From Heterostelium album PN500 (Eukaryota > Evosea > Eumycetozoa > Acytosteliales > Acytosteliaceae): a stretch of 64,000 bases of DNA. The notes under the pieces were generated by a model that was given only the letters and a program-made list of their open reading frames with translations, made no database searches and was not told the DNA's origin. How positions within the stretch are numbered: the stretch's first letter is position 1; every line of letters begins with the position of its first letter. The position numbers were made by a program, and so were the translations under genes. The stretch is taken from contig NW_008805068.1 in assembly GCF_000004825.1 (NCBI RefSeq), forward strand, positions 372,001-436,000. The letters are read 5' to 3'. This document shows, piece after piece, positions 1 through 9,649 of the stretch.

Positions 1-205
1 TAGTTTAGTTTAGTTACAGCTCACAGCTCAGTCAATCAAACAGAATATAGATATAGTTTTTTTTTCAATTTAATTTATTTTCAATATCAGGTTATTTTCG
101 ATGTCTGCCAACTTTTATTGTTGTAACAACAAGTGTGGCAATAGTCAATAACAAAACAAACAAATACACATTCAATCAATCTCAGAATATATACTCATTT
201 TTGTA

Positions 206-2012
206 ATGATTCATTACAATAATTGCCAGTTTATGATTTGCAATACCTTTCGATTTGTAAATAGTGTCCGATTGATGACCTATAATTTCTCTAAACTTTT
301 ACTGCTATATGTCGTTGGCATATGGATAGTGGTGTCATGTAGCAGCTTTGCATCTGGCTACTTGATAGCATTGCCACCTATCATTGGATACATTGGTGGC
401 GTGGCAGTTCGATCCACCTCAAAGACTATTCAGCGAACTTGTACATTGGCCCGCTCTTGCACTCAATACTATGCAAGTTGCTGGTCGTCTGCTACATCAA
501 ATAACGACACCAACTACGACTATCCATCGTCCGACCAACTGTCGTCATCGAATTTCTTTGTTCCCTACAGTGAATATCATCAGGGTGGATTCTCTGATCA
601 TCATTCATCGATAAGCAGCGGAATCGGTGGAAACATTGATCACCAGCCCAACAACTACAGTCACTTGGGTATCTTTGATAACCAACAAGACCCACAGGTG
701 TGTAACAACGTTCAATACAACAACTATCATTATAGCCAATCACTGGCCACCAGGAAACTAAAGAATATAGCTAGAGTCTATCATCATATCAATGAGAATC
801 AACCAAGCGAATATTATGATTATGAAAATTTTATGTTATCTTGGAGGTAAGTTTATTGATTAATAGCGATCATCATCATTCATCTTTTATCATATCTCTC
901 ATATCCTAATAATATCATATATCTTTATAATCATTATATTAGTGCACCAGATAAATATGAATTGATAAACAAAGTTGGTAGAGGCAAATATAGTGAAGTG
1001 TTTTGTGGTGTGGATACGCACACTGAACAGGAAGTCGTCATTAAAATACTAAAGCCAGTGCAGAAGCAAAAGATTCAGAGAGAAATCAAGATTTTAGAGA
1101 ACTTAAAGGGTGGACCGAATATTATACCACTGCTAGATACAATCAGAGACCCACTGACAAGAACAAAGAGTTTAGTTTTTCCTTTTGTAAATAATATGGA
1201 TGTTAGAGAATTAGTAAACTATTTGAATGACCGTGATTTAAGATATTATATGTTTGAATTATTAAAGGTATGTTAATGATATCAAGTATAATAGTTGTAA
1301 AATGGATTTATTAATTGTTATGTTTGTAATTTTAAAGGCAATTGAATTCACTCATTCAAAAGGTATAATGCACAGAGATATAAAGCCACATAATATAGCA
1401 ATCGATCATTCTAAACGTAAATTATATCTATTGGATTGGGGTTTGGCAGAGTTTTATCATCCCTATAAGAACTACAATGTTAAAGTTGCATCCAGACACT
1501 ACAAACCACCAGAACTACTAGTAAATATGTACGACTATGATTATTCAATCGATATGTGGAGTCTAGGTTGTTTGTTTGCCGGTCTCATTCTCAACAGAGA
1601 TCCATTTTTCAATGGTGAGAACAACGATGACCAACTTGTAAAGATTGTAAAAGTATTAGGAACAGACGATTTCTATAAATATTTAGATAAATATGGTTTG
1701 GATCTAAGTCCGCATTTAAAAGATTTAATTAAACCGTATGTATATGAATGAATTAATAAAATAGATAATATGAAATTTTCAATGACTAATTTTACATATC
1801 TTTATTAATATAGATCTGTAAAAAAAGATTTCCAAAGATACATTCCATTTGCAAACGATGACATTGCTCACCCAACTGCAATTGACTTTTTAGATAAACT
1901 ACTGAGGTATGATCCTCAGGAAAGAATGACTGCTCAAGAGGCTATGAATCATCCTTACTTTTCTGAACTTAATGGTAATAGAGAATCTTCTTCTCTTTCC
2001 ACGAACCAATAA
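206..2012 (+). CDS. CK2 alpha-type protein kinase with hydrophobic N-terminal extension
   Basis: Serine/threonine kinase of the casein kinase 2 catalytic-subunit type. Exons are 206-846, 943-1267, 1338-1735 and 1814-2012, giving 520 residues. The catalytic part starts near residue 195 with a CK2-like [16 protein letters not shown] stretch. It then shows the glycine loop GRGKYSEVF, catalytic Lys about residue 248 (VVIKILKP), HRDIKPHN, the CK2-specific DWG in place of DFG, and the CK2 tail motif [15 protein letters not shown]. Oddities: about 190 extra residues lie in front, including a hydrophobic stretch ([13 protein letters not shown], residues 32-44) followed by a Ser/Asn/Tyr/His-rich linker. 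The basic KKKKIKR cluster of typical CK2 is reduced to KQKIQR, and the P+1 segment reads KPPELL instead of KGPELL. Family identity is clear. Whether it is the main CK2 or a membrane-bound paralogue is inference. A start at codon 24 (MTYNF) would keep the hydrophobic stretch. Confidence 0.9.
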
Positions 2013-2114
2013 ACAAATTTTATATATTTATTAAAACTTGCGAATGTTTGTTTATAACTTTGTGATTTCTTTGTGGACTAAAGTCAAAATTGAAAAATTT
2101 GTAAATATTATTAA

Positions 2115-3014
2115 ATCAAATTTAAATCAAGAAGATATTAATTTTAATGGTGAATTCAATTATGAATTTATTAATTCTTTTTTAAATCTTATTGATTATT
2201 TTGTTGTGGATCCAGTAGTTGAAGATTTAGTGGTTGATGGGAAGCTGGTGGGTTCTGGCCAAGGTGGAACAGTTTGAAAGGTTGTTGGTCTGTTACAATC
2301 AATGCAATTATATTGACATCTCTCATCATCCTCTCTACACGATTCACAACATGGTCTGGCTGTTATCATTGCCATCAAGAACATGACAATTAACATTATT
2401 GAGATAGTTTTAATAATATTCATTTTATTATCTACAATTTTTTTAATAGTATAAAAAAAGTATTAATTTTTTTTGCTTTTTAAAACAATTTTAACTTAAC
2501 AAAACTTACTTTTTTGTTTGTTTATTTAATATTTATTTGAATTACTTTGAATTTTAATTTGAATGATTTGAATGATTAATTTTTTAATCATTTATAGAAA
2601 TAATTCTATAACAATTTCTCTTTCATTTATTAATATTTTTTCTTTTCTAGTATAATTCATTGTTTCTAAAATGATCTTGAATTGGCTTCATCAAATTCCT
2701 TTTAGAATTCACATAAGAAAATCCTATTTTGACAAATTTGTAAGAAATTGATTGTATTTTCTCCAACAAAAAATAAGGTACAAAATTGATGACAGACAAA
2801 AAATAAAATAACAAACACATAAAAATTTTCATGAAATTATTTTCAAACTTTTTGGTTTTTTTTTATTCAAAAGTGTGTGGCGAAAAAAAACACAATAGTT
2901 TTAACAGAAGGATAAAACATTGCTCTTCATACACCAAGAGAATATTCCCAGTTAATGGAAGATCATTTGTCTCTTCATTCCACTTTTAAAAAGATGTGTA
3001 TACAAATAAATTTT
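2115..3014. repeat. Left arm of a ~0.9 kb inverted duplication
   Basis: The reverse complement of this stretch matches 8696-9580 with scattered substitutions and small indels. Similarity ends at the ATCAAATTTAAATC boundary on the outer side and near the ACACATCTTTTT block on the inner side. The arm holds a complete small gene on the minus strand plus about 600 bp of its upstream region, including an apparent 5'UTR intron of 78 nt (2432-2509) that is the same length in the other arm. Confidence 0.9.
2196..2423 (-). CDS. Small secreted Cys-rich peptide, copy 1
   Basis: This encodes 75 residues. A hydrophobic signal peptide (MLIVMFLMAMITA) is followed by a Cys-rich core with six cysteines spaced C-C-x2-C-x6-C-x3-C-x2-C (CCESCREDDERCQYNCIDC). 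The tail is Pro/Thr/Ser-rich and probably O-glycosylated. I do not recognise the family. The same protein, residue for residue, is encoded at 9269-9496 in the opposite arm of an inverted duplication. The two coding regions differ at four positions, all synonymous, which argues that both are translated and under selection. Upstream, an intron with GTAAGT donor and TTGTAG acceptor (2432-2509) lies in the presumed 5'UTR. Role unknown; secretion is inferred from the signal peptide. Confidence 0.75.
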   Translation of the reverse strand: MNIIKTISIMLIVMFLMAMITARPCCESCREDDERCQYNCIDCNRPTTFQTVPPWPEPTSFPSTTKSSTTGSTTK

Positions 3015-3299
3015 TTCTTGGTATTGTCTTTTGACAAAATCATTAAATAAACATTATCATAATCAGACTCTGGTATGAATTGCAAGACATTATAATTTAT
3101 AAAAATTAAAATAAAATATGATTTATCTAGTTCGAACAACATGTTGCTGCTGTTAAATAATAATTATAATAGAAATAAAAACATAACAATGAGTAAAAAC
3201 AGGAGTCAAGAATATATCCTTATGTGATGAACTTGATTGATTCATAATCGAAATATATTGGTTGACTATCGAAATTGACATGGAATTCCAGCCTGAAAT

Positions 3300-3873
3300 A
3301 ACTCTTGTTGTTGGTGGTCTTCGATGCTGTTTGTGGGTGTCAAGAATCTCTCCTTATGAATAATATGATGAGAGTACCCAGTATCTCATTCAATTATTTT
3401 CCAGAGTTGAACTATTTCAAATTTATTCTGATGAACTTGATGTCACTCCTGATAGAATAGTTGAATTGAGGATTCAATGTCGGTTGAAGACTATCGCTAT
3501 TCGATTACTAGACCAGGATATCTCACACACCTTCCTCTAATGCCAAATCTGAATAACATCTTTGTGAATGGTTACTACTGTTACAAAAAACAATTACAGC
3601 AACTTTCTGAATTCAGTATTCGAGAGTACACCAAATGGCAATGGAAATGGAATCGAATCATTCTATATTAGAATTTGCAAGGATATGAACGATGAACCAA
3701 CATACAATTGTATTGACTTCTTGAAACCACTGGTCATGTTGCATGCCAAAACATTGAAATCTATCGAACTCTACTATGGATATTATTTAATGGATATCCA
3801 AGACACACCTTGTGAGAGAATTGAAAGAGTTGGTTCCAACAATGAAACAACACAGCTATTCATTCATTTGTAG
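3300..3873 (+). pseudogene. Decayed LRR-like gene fragment
   Basis: Coding-like sequence is spread over two overlapping frames (3477-3671 and 3568-3873). It reads as leucine-rich-repeat-like segments such as LPLMPNLNNIFVNGYY and LKPLVMLHAKTLKSIELYYG. No single frame runs through and no start is apparent. The upstream part (3185-3370) repeats a short phrase containing GTCAAGAAT..CTCCTTATG. A second decayed relative lies at about 9650-10290 on the other strand: both share TATTGACTTCTTGAAACC and the following bases. It is best read as a dead member of a local LRR-like multigene family. The exact family is not recognised. Confidence 0.55.
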
Positions 3874-4106
3874 AAATTCTTGGAATAATTTAGATTCATT
3901 TTAAAAGTTGTGCAAAGAAAAAAATTGTCTTCTAGTATTTCAATATCTTACCAATCAGAAAAATATTTACTTCTATACCAATATTGTTAAAGATGAAGAT
4001 GAAGAGGATTATAACTATTTTATTGTCCATAAAAAAATAAAATTAAAAGTAAACTTTTTTTCGTTTTTTCATTTTTTTGTTGAATATTTTTATTTTTAAC
4101 TACGTA

Positions 4107-5801
4107 ATGGATAATACAGGTAGTTTATCTAATAAAGTAGTTTGTTGGATAGATTGGGAAGAGTGGAAAGATGTATATAGATGGATCTACTCAGAGGATA
4201 AAAATGAACAATTACGAGCTATAAATAGAGTGGCTGCTTGGAAGAGTCGTGGTCGTTTGCCTTTGGCGGTCGAAGCAACCTCTTCGTTCATAGAGATACT
4301 CTATCACAGCGATAGTCGCACAGAGAACGAGAGAGTACTCTGTCTATCGATGGCGATCAACAGGTTGGTGAACGGTGTTCTGGAATCCACTCAGAAAGGC
4401 GGTGCAGCAACGATGTTCTCGCGTGCCGCTCAGATGAATCTACCGTCGCACTTTGTTGAGATACGTCACGAGGCGGCACACGGTACACTCCCCTCGATTC
4501 GGCTACTGAAGAACGCTGCATCGACCGGTCTCAGCTGGCTCGACGACTTCTACTGGAAGACGCAAGCCGAGCAACTTGACGACTATCGCTCGCACCTGAA
4601 GCGCCTGCTGTCGCGCTTCGCCAAGGAGTTTCGCGCGCAAAAGTTCACCAACCTGACGACACAGATTCACTGGATGTCGCCACGCGTCCGTACACTGACA
4701 CAAGACATCTCTGCAGAGATAACTGCGGGACTGCTCGAGAGTGTCCTAGTGCCGATGTTGATCGACGACTGCTTTATCATACCGGCAGGCACCCAGCTGC
4801 AAAAGGGTGACTACCAACTTCCGGAATCGATACAGAATCAATGGTCACCACTGCTAAAGTCACTTCACACGAAATACGTTCATTTCCTAACGATCTTGTT
4901 GTATTTGATGGTCGATAGAATAGCATCGCCAAAGAAGAGTCAACCGAATCAATCGAGATTGATGACGGCATGGGTGATCTACCTCTTGCGAAACAAAGAT
5001 ATCTTTGACTTTAAGAAGCAGCTGGAAGCGAGTATGGAACTGCCTCATCGCTATCTGTTCGAGCGGTGTCTGAGGTCGCGTGCTACCGACGCGCCGGTGT
5101 TGGTCGAGGCGATAGGTCCGATGCTGTCGACACGCGATCAAAAGGCAATGGTGAAGAAGAAAGGCAACAAACTGATAGATCCACTGTCACAGTATGAAGC
5201 CAAGTCGTCGGCAGCAGGTCGTTGGCGTCTAATCGATATGTGGACACCTTGTCCTATTGGTGTGGCACCAACAGACAGCAGCATAACACAAGACAACCAA
5301 AAAGGTTTATTAGATCTACCAGAATCACTAAACAACAAAGATAACATCACACTAGTACAATGTATACAAGAAAAGAACATCGATAAAACATTACAGCAAA
5401 CACATTGGATAAATGAATTCAAAGAGTTATATCCTGATTTATTAAATAAGAATAATATAATACAACAACAACAACAACAACAACAATCAATAAATATAAA
5501 CAATAATAGTAATAATAATAATATAAATACACAAATAGAATCAAATTTATCAAATAATAATAATAGTATTAAAACAAAGAGAGAATGTAATCAAGTTGAA
5601 GATAGTGAAGAAAAGAGTAGTACACAAAGTGTTAATAAAGTAAAGAAACAAAGAATGGAATCTGTTATTGATAGCTCAAGTACCCAAGAACCTGTAGACA
5701 AAGAAACACCAACTAATAGCACAACAAAGTCAAAATCAAATACAACGAAAAAGAAGAAATCTGTTGGAAGTAAAGTAGATTTATTACAATTTTGGAAATA
5801 A
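4107..5801 (+). CDS. las1: Las1-type pre-rRNA processing endoribonuclease
   Basis: Single-exon gene of 564 residues. The N-terminal HEPN domain carries the Las1 signature RHEAAHGTLPS, with the R-x4-H catalytic pair at residues 120 and 125. It is preceded by the typical WKSRGRLPLAVEAT and LCLSMAINRLVNG helices. In known systems Las1 cuts the ITS2 spacer of pre-rRNA together with the Grc3 kinase, in the nucleus. The start was chosen at MDNTGSLSNK, just after an oligo(T) stretch; an upstream in-frame extension lacks conservation. The C-terminal third (from about residue 430) is Gln/Asn/Ser/Lys-rich low complexity ending in a basic tail (KSKSNTTKKKKS), plausibly a nuclear or nucleolar signal. The canonical RHxxTH is RHEAAH here, so Thr is replaced by Ala but both catalytic residues remain. 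Confidence 0.9.
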   Translation: MDNTGSLSNKVVCWIDWEEWKDVYRWIYSEDKNEQLRAINRVAAWKSRGRLPLAVEATSSFIEILYHSDSRTENERVLCLSMAINRLVNGVLESTQKGGAATMFSRAAQMNLPSHFVEIRHEAAHGTLPSIRLLKNAASTGLSWLDDFYWKTQAEQLDDYRSHLKRLLSRFAKEFRAQKFTNLTTQIHWMSPRVRTLTQDISAEITAGLLESVLVPMLIDDCFIIPAGTQLQKGDYQLPESIQNQWSPLLKSLHTKYVHFLTILLYLMVDRIASPKKSQPNQSRLMTAWVIYLLRNKDIFDFKKQLEASMELPHRYLFERCLRSRATDAPVLVEAIGPMLSTRDQKAMVKKKGNKLIDPLSQYEAKSSAAGRWRLIDMWTPCPIGVAPTDSSITQDNQKGLLDLPESLNNKDNITLVQCIQEKNIDKTLQQTHWINEFKELYPDLLNKNNIIQQQQQQQQSININNNSNNNNINTQIESNLSNNNNSIKTKRECNQVEDSEEKSSTQSVNKVKKQRMESVIDSSSTQEPVDKETPTNSTTKSKSNTTKKKKSVGSKVDLLQFWK

Positions 5802-5867
5802 ATAAATAAATAAATTTATAATAATAGTAATAGTAGTACATCCAATATATATATATATATCATTTGA

Positions 5868-6227
5868 TTATTTTTTAAAAAAAAAAAAAATCAAAGATTG
5901 TTTCTTCTTTTTTCCTAATGCATATCCACCTATCCAATGAACATTCAATACTATACTTATAGTATTGATAGATCTATGTCCAACTTTAACTAAATAAATG
6001 GAATTGCTGTACTTGTTTAGACCGACTAACCAAAAGAGATGATAGTTGAACAACATGTTGAGTTTTAGGATTACCAGTAACAAGTTTAAAACTGCCATGG
6101 TCGAATACCAACATGTTAAGCAGAGTTTGGTTGTGAAGAAATTAATAAATTCAGCTGAATTGCTAAATAACTGTATAACGACTATTGACAATGGTTGAGG
6201 ACCTAGTGATGTTCGTGCACTTGTTGT
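5868..6227 (-). other. Unassigned open frame encoding hydrophobic segments
   Basis: This open minus-strand frame of about 119 codons has no ATG near its beginning. It reads as a membrane-protein-like stretch: QPLSIVVIQLFSNSAEF, then MAVLNLLLVILKLNMLFNYH, then SINTISIVLNVHWIGGYALG and a Lys-rich end. It starts just where the acidic/coiled-coil frame at 6203-6676 stops, in another frame. It could be a last exon of that gene reached by splicing I cannot place, a separate small gene whose start I cannot see, or chance. No family is recognised. Confidence 0.3.
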
Positions 6228-6676
6228 TCAATTTGTTCTTGTTGTTTCTGTTGTTGTTCGAGTATCAGTTGTTTCTGCTGTTGTTCGAGGAACGATTCCT
6301 TATGTTGTTCTACCCTTTGTTTCCTTTTGAGCATCTCTAGATACAATTGTTGTTTTCTTTCTGACTCTGCCTGGTCTTTGGTTCTTTGGAATGGATGAGT
6401 ACCATCGATTGAACCAGAGCTTGACGATGAGGACGATGATGACGACGACGACAAATCCGATTCACTTTCAAACTCTGACGGTGTACATAGTTTCTCTTCG
6501 TAACACATATCATCACGTTTCTCTACAGATGAACTAACACTATCACCATCACTACCACCACCACCACCAGCAACATTACCAGTGTCACTCCTATCGTTCA
6601 AAGGATAATTATGATTCTGTAGCTTAATATCTTCTACCTCCTTCGATTTGATTGCCTCGTCAGCATTCTGTGACAT
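6203..6676 (-). CDS. Hypothetical acidic, Ser-rich, coiled-coil protein (3' part of gene)
   Basis: From MSQNADEAIK the frame gives 157 residues: an acidic/Gly/Ser-rich first half with a long serine run, then a charged Gln-rich coiled coil (residues about 105-155, RKQQLYLEMLKRKQRVEQH) that ends QVHEHH. The frame remains open upstream of this Met, through a strongly hydrophobic run (about 6705-6765, reading YLFLLFIVLCALFIVIL) without an ATG. The sequence just before that ends in AATAATAG, a plausible acceptor. So the real protein may begin in an upstream exon near 6850 and be a single-pass membrane protein with a cytosolic coiled coil. No family is recognised. Confidence 0.45.
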   Translation of the reverse strand: MSQNADEAIKSKEVEDIKLQNHNYPLNDRSDTGNVAGGGGGSDGDSVSSSVEKRDDMCYEEKLCTPSEFESESDLSSSSSSSSSSSSGSIDGTHPFQRTKDQAESERKQQLYLEMLKRKQRVEQHKESFLEQQQKQLILEQQQKQQEQIEQQVHEHH

Positions 6677-6712
6677 CTGTTGTTGTCTGTGCTCCAAAAT
6701 AACAATAAACAA

Positions 6713-7047
6713 TGCACATAATACAATAAATAATAAAAATAAATAAATTATTCTTTCTTCTATTATTCATTATTAAAATATATATAAATATAAATAAAAT
6801 AATATTGTTTTTCAGATAAAAATAAACACCACGACGATAGACATTAGTTAAATCTCCAATAGATTAAAACAAAACTCAAGACAAGACTTTGGATAAAAAA
6901 AATTTAATTTTTAAAATTATCTGTAAAAAAAAAAAAAAAATTTTGCAAAAACGATGTTTATTTAATTAATGTTTTTTTTTTTTTTAATTAACAAACTTGT
7001 AACTTCAATTATTATTATTTAGTTTGTTATAAGTTAGTTAGTTAGTT
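6713..7047. promoter_or_regulatory. Divergent upstream region between hypothetical gene and iwr1
   Basis: 335 bp of AT-rich sequence between two divergently transcribed genes. It contains long A and T homopolymer runs (6927-6940, 6970-6985) of the kind that precede dictyostelid transcription starts. It may also hold a short first exon of the minus-strand gene. No other coding signal is seen. Confidence 0.4.
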
Positions 7048-8603
7048 ATGTCTTCAATTGATAAAAATTATAATAATTTAAATAGTAATAATAATAATAA
7101 TAATAATAGTAATGATGTTCAAGATAAACCAACAACACCATTTTCGGCAGTGAAAGCTAAAAAGATATTTTCACCAAATATAACCAAACACAAGTTCAAA
7201 ACAGATAGTATCACTAATCCGACATCTGATTTTGTACAAAAGAATAAACGTGAGAGAGAAAGAGATTCAGGAGGAGATGCTACTGGAGAGAGACCGATGA
7301 ATCAAGAGGATGAAGATGCTCTACTAGCTTTGATGAATCAAAACATATCGAGTAACACAGTAAAGATAACTCCAAAGAATGAAGATATCAACAGCAATAA
7401 CAACAATAAGAAAGTATTCTTAAAGATAAAGAGAAAGATAGACGAAGAAACATTGACATCAATTGTAATTGAACGACCAAAGAAGAAAGCACTACTAGAT
7501 ACATTCAAACAGTTTTCATTGACTGCCATTGATGACAAACAAGATAATAACAATAATAATATAGAAGTAGAAGATGATGATGATGATGAAGATGAAAATA
7601 ATAATAATAAAAGAAATAAAAAGAATAGAAATAATAATATAGATGAAATATCTCAATCGATAAAAGAGTCGTCATCAGCAGCAGCAACAACAACAGCAGC
7701 AGCAGCAACAATTAAAACAGAAAAGAGTCTTTTTACATTGTTTACATCAATAGATGAAACAAACTTGATAAATAGTAAATCAAAGCTGGAAGTAAGTTAA
7801 CTTAACTATTGTTAAATCAAACACCAATCTAATCTCTACTGTTTCATTAATAGAAACGTTTTGAAGAGTTTAAAGAAAAGGGTACAATTTCATCACCAAA
7901 GATATTAAAAGCAAAACAAGAAAATACAATTGTAAATATTATTGAATATCATCTTCATTGTAAACAACTCACGAGTTTTATACTAACAGATGATGTTCAT
8001 CCTTTAATTTAGAAAAAGAGAAATGAAAATAGATATAGACAAATCAAATCGAATAGAGTTGGTTTAGGAAAAGAAGATAATATTATAGAACTAGAGAAAA
8101 CAGATGAGTATGTTATAACTAATTATTGTTAAAATATTTTGCAAAAGTGAGAAATTTCTAATACCAATCGTTTTGTTTTTTTTTTTTTTTTTTTCAATAA
8201 TTATTGTAGACTTGATGAAATAATGTCTGGTTTGACAAAGGAAGAAGAGAAACTAATATGTAACTTTAAACCGTTGTTGAGAGAGCAATTGGATAAGCGA
8301 CAGGAAGAGACAAAATATGTATATGATTACTACTACTTGGATCCAGTGCAGGCCAAGAATATTGATATATCGATGATTGAAACTGTGGTGTTGCCCCCAG
8401 ATGAAGACGATATCTACGATGGACTTGACTTGACCGACGATGACCAGAGCACAGACTCTGAGAATTGGTATGTCGACTATCCTGATGAAAGCAGCAACGG
8501 CAGTGATTCTTTGTTTGATGAAAATGAAGATGACGAAGACTATGACAATCACGATTATTACAACGATGGAAACTATGATGAAGATTATTTCGATGAATAT
8601 TAA
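7048..8603 (+). CDS. iwr1: Iwr1 / SLC7A6OS-like RNA polymerase II nuclear import factor
   Basis: Exons 7048-7791, 7854-7931, 8013-8107 and 8210-8603 give 436 residues. The family's N-terminal motif appears as VFLKIKRKIDEETLTSIVIE at about residues 118-137. The diagnostic C-terminal Iwr1 block reads KYVYDYYYLDPVQ, then EDDIYDGLDL, then NWYVDYPDE, followed by an Asp/Tyr-rich acidic tail. In yeast Iwr1 binds assembled Pol II in the cytoplasm and carries it to the nucleus. Low-complexity Asn runs and a basic region near the N terminus (KAKKIFSPNITKHKF) are lineage additions. All three introns are short and AT-rich with GTAAGT-like donors. The gene lies between the arms of the inverted duplication, with its stop about 90 bp before the right arm. 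Confidence 0.88.
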
Positions 8604-8695
8604 TAATAATCAATCATATCAATTTACATTAAATTATTTCCAGATCAAATTTTTTTTTTTTTCTTATTAAATCAAAATTATTAATAATTTTATGC

Positions 8696-9580
8696 AAAAT
8701 TTATTTTATACACATCTTTTTTAAAAGGTGGAATGAAGAGACAAATGATCTTCCATTAACTGTGAATATTCTCTTGGTGTATGAAGAGCAATGTTTTATC
8801 CTTCTGTTTAAACTATTGTGTTTTTTTCGCCACACACTTTTTAATAAAAAAAACCAAAAAGTTTGAAAATATTTTCATGAAAATTTTTATGTGTTTGTTA
8901 CTTTATTTTTTTGTAATTGTTTGGAGAAAATACAACTTGGTCAATTTCTTACAAATTTGTCAAAATAGGATTTTCTTATGTGAATTCTAAAAGGAATTTG
9001 ATGAAGCCAATTCAAGATCAATTTAGAAACAATGAATTATACTAGAAAAGAAAAAATATTAATAAATGAAAGAGAAATTGTTATAAAATTATTTCTATAA
9101 ATGATTAAAAAATTAATCATTCAAATCATTCAAATTAAAATTCAAAGTAATTCAAATAAATATTAAATAAACAAACAAAAAAGTAAGTTTTGTTAATTAA
9201 ATATTATTTTAAAAAGCAAAAAAAATTAATACGTTTTTTAAACTATTAAAAAAATTGCAGACAATAAAATGAATATTATCAAAACTATCTCAATAATGTT
9301 AATTGTCATGTTCTTGATGGCAATGATAACTGCCAGACCATGTTGTGAATCGTGTAGAGAGGATGATGAGAGATGTCAATATAATTGCATTGATTGTAAC
9401 AGACCAACAACTTTTCAAACTGTTCCACCTTGGCCAGAACCCACCAGCTTCCCATCAACCACTAAATCTTCAACTACTGGATCAACAACAAAATAATCAA
9501 TTCAATTTAAAATCAACAAATTAATAAATTCATAATTGAATTCACCATTAAAATTAATATCTTCTTGATTTAAATTTGAT
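8696..9580. repeat. Right arm of the ~0.9 kb inverted duplication
   Basis: Reverse-complement partner of 2115-3014. It contains the second copy of the secreted Cys-rich peptide gene with its upstream region. Differences from the left arm are mostly small indels and substitutions outside the coding region. The two arms enclose about 5.7 kb carrying las1, a hypothetical gene, iwr1 and an LRR-like pseudogene. Confidence 0.9.
9269..9496 (+). CDS. Small secreted Cys-rich peptide, copy 2
   Basis: 75 residues, identical in protein sequence to the copy at 2196-2423: signal peptide, six-Cys core CCESCREDDERCQYNCIDC, Pro/Thr/Ser tail. The coding sequences differ at four third-codon positions only (Ile ATT/ATC, Thr ACA/ACT, Thr ACC/ACT, Ser TCC/TCA). 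A 78-nt intron with GTAAGT donor and TTGCAG acceptor at 9183-9260 sits nine bases before the ATG, in the presumed 5'UTR, and is kept in both arms. Function unknown. The pattern of change indicates a working protein. No other gene resembling it is seen in the window. Confidence 0.75.
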   Translation: MNIIKTISIMLIVMFLMAMITARPCCESCREDDERCQYNCIDCNRPTTFQTVPPWPEPTSFPSTTKSSTTGSTTK

Positions 9581-9649
9581 ATCAAAAGTTAAAATACAAA
9601 TTTATTTGTATCAAAATTTTTATTGAATTTTCAGTTTATTCTTTCCTAT

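Noticed and set aside
2038-2277. 79-codon plus-strand frame
   Set aside because: It is antisense to the Cys-rich peptide gene and part of the duplicated arm; no independent support.
2647-2832. 61-codon minus-strand frame with signal-peptide-like start (MKIFMCLLFYFLSVINFVPY) in the left inverted arm
   Set aside because: The matching place in the right arm (8878-9042) has indels that change the frame after about 12 codons, unlike the Cys-rich peptide which is kept exactly. More likely an upstream region than a gene.
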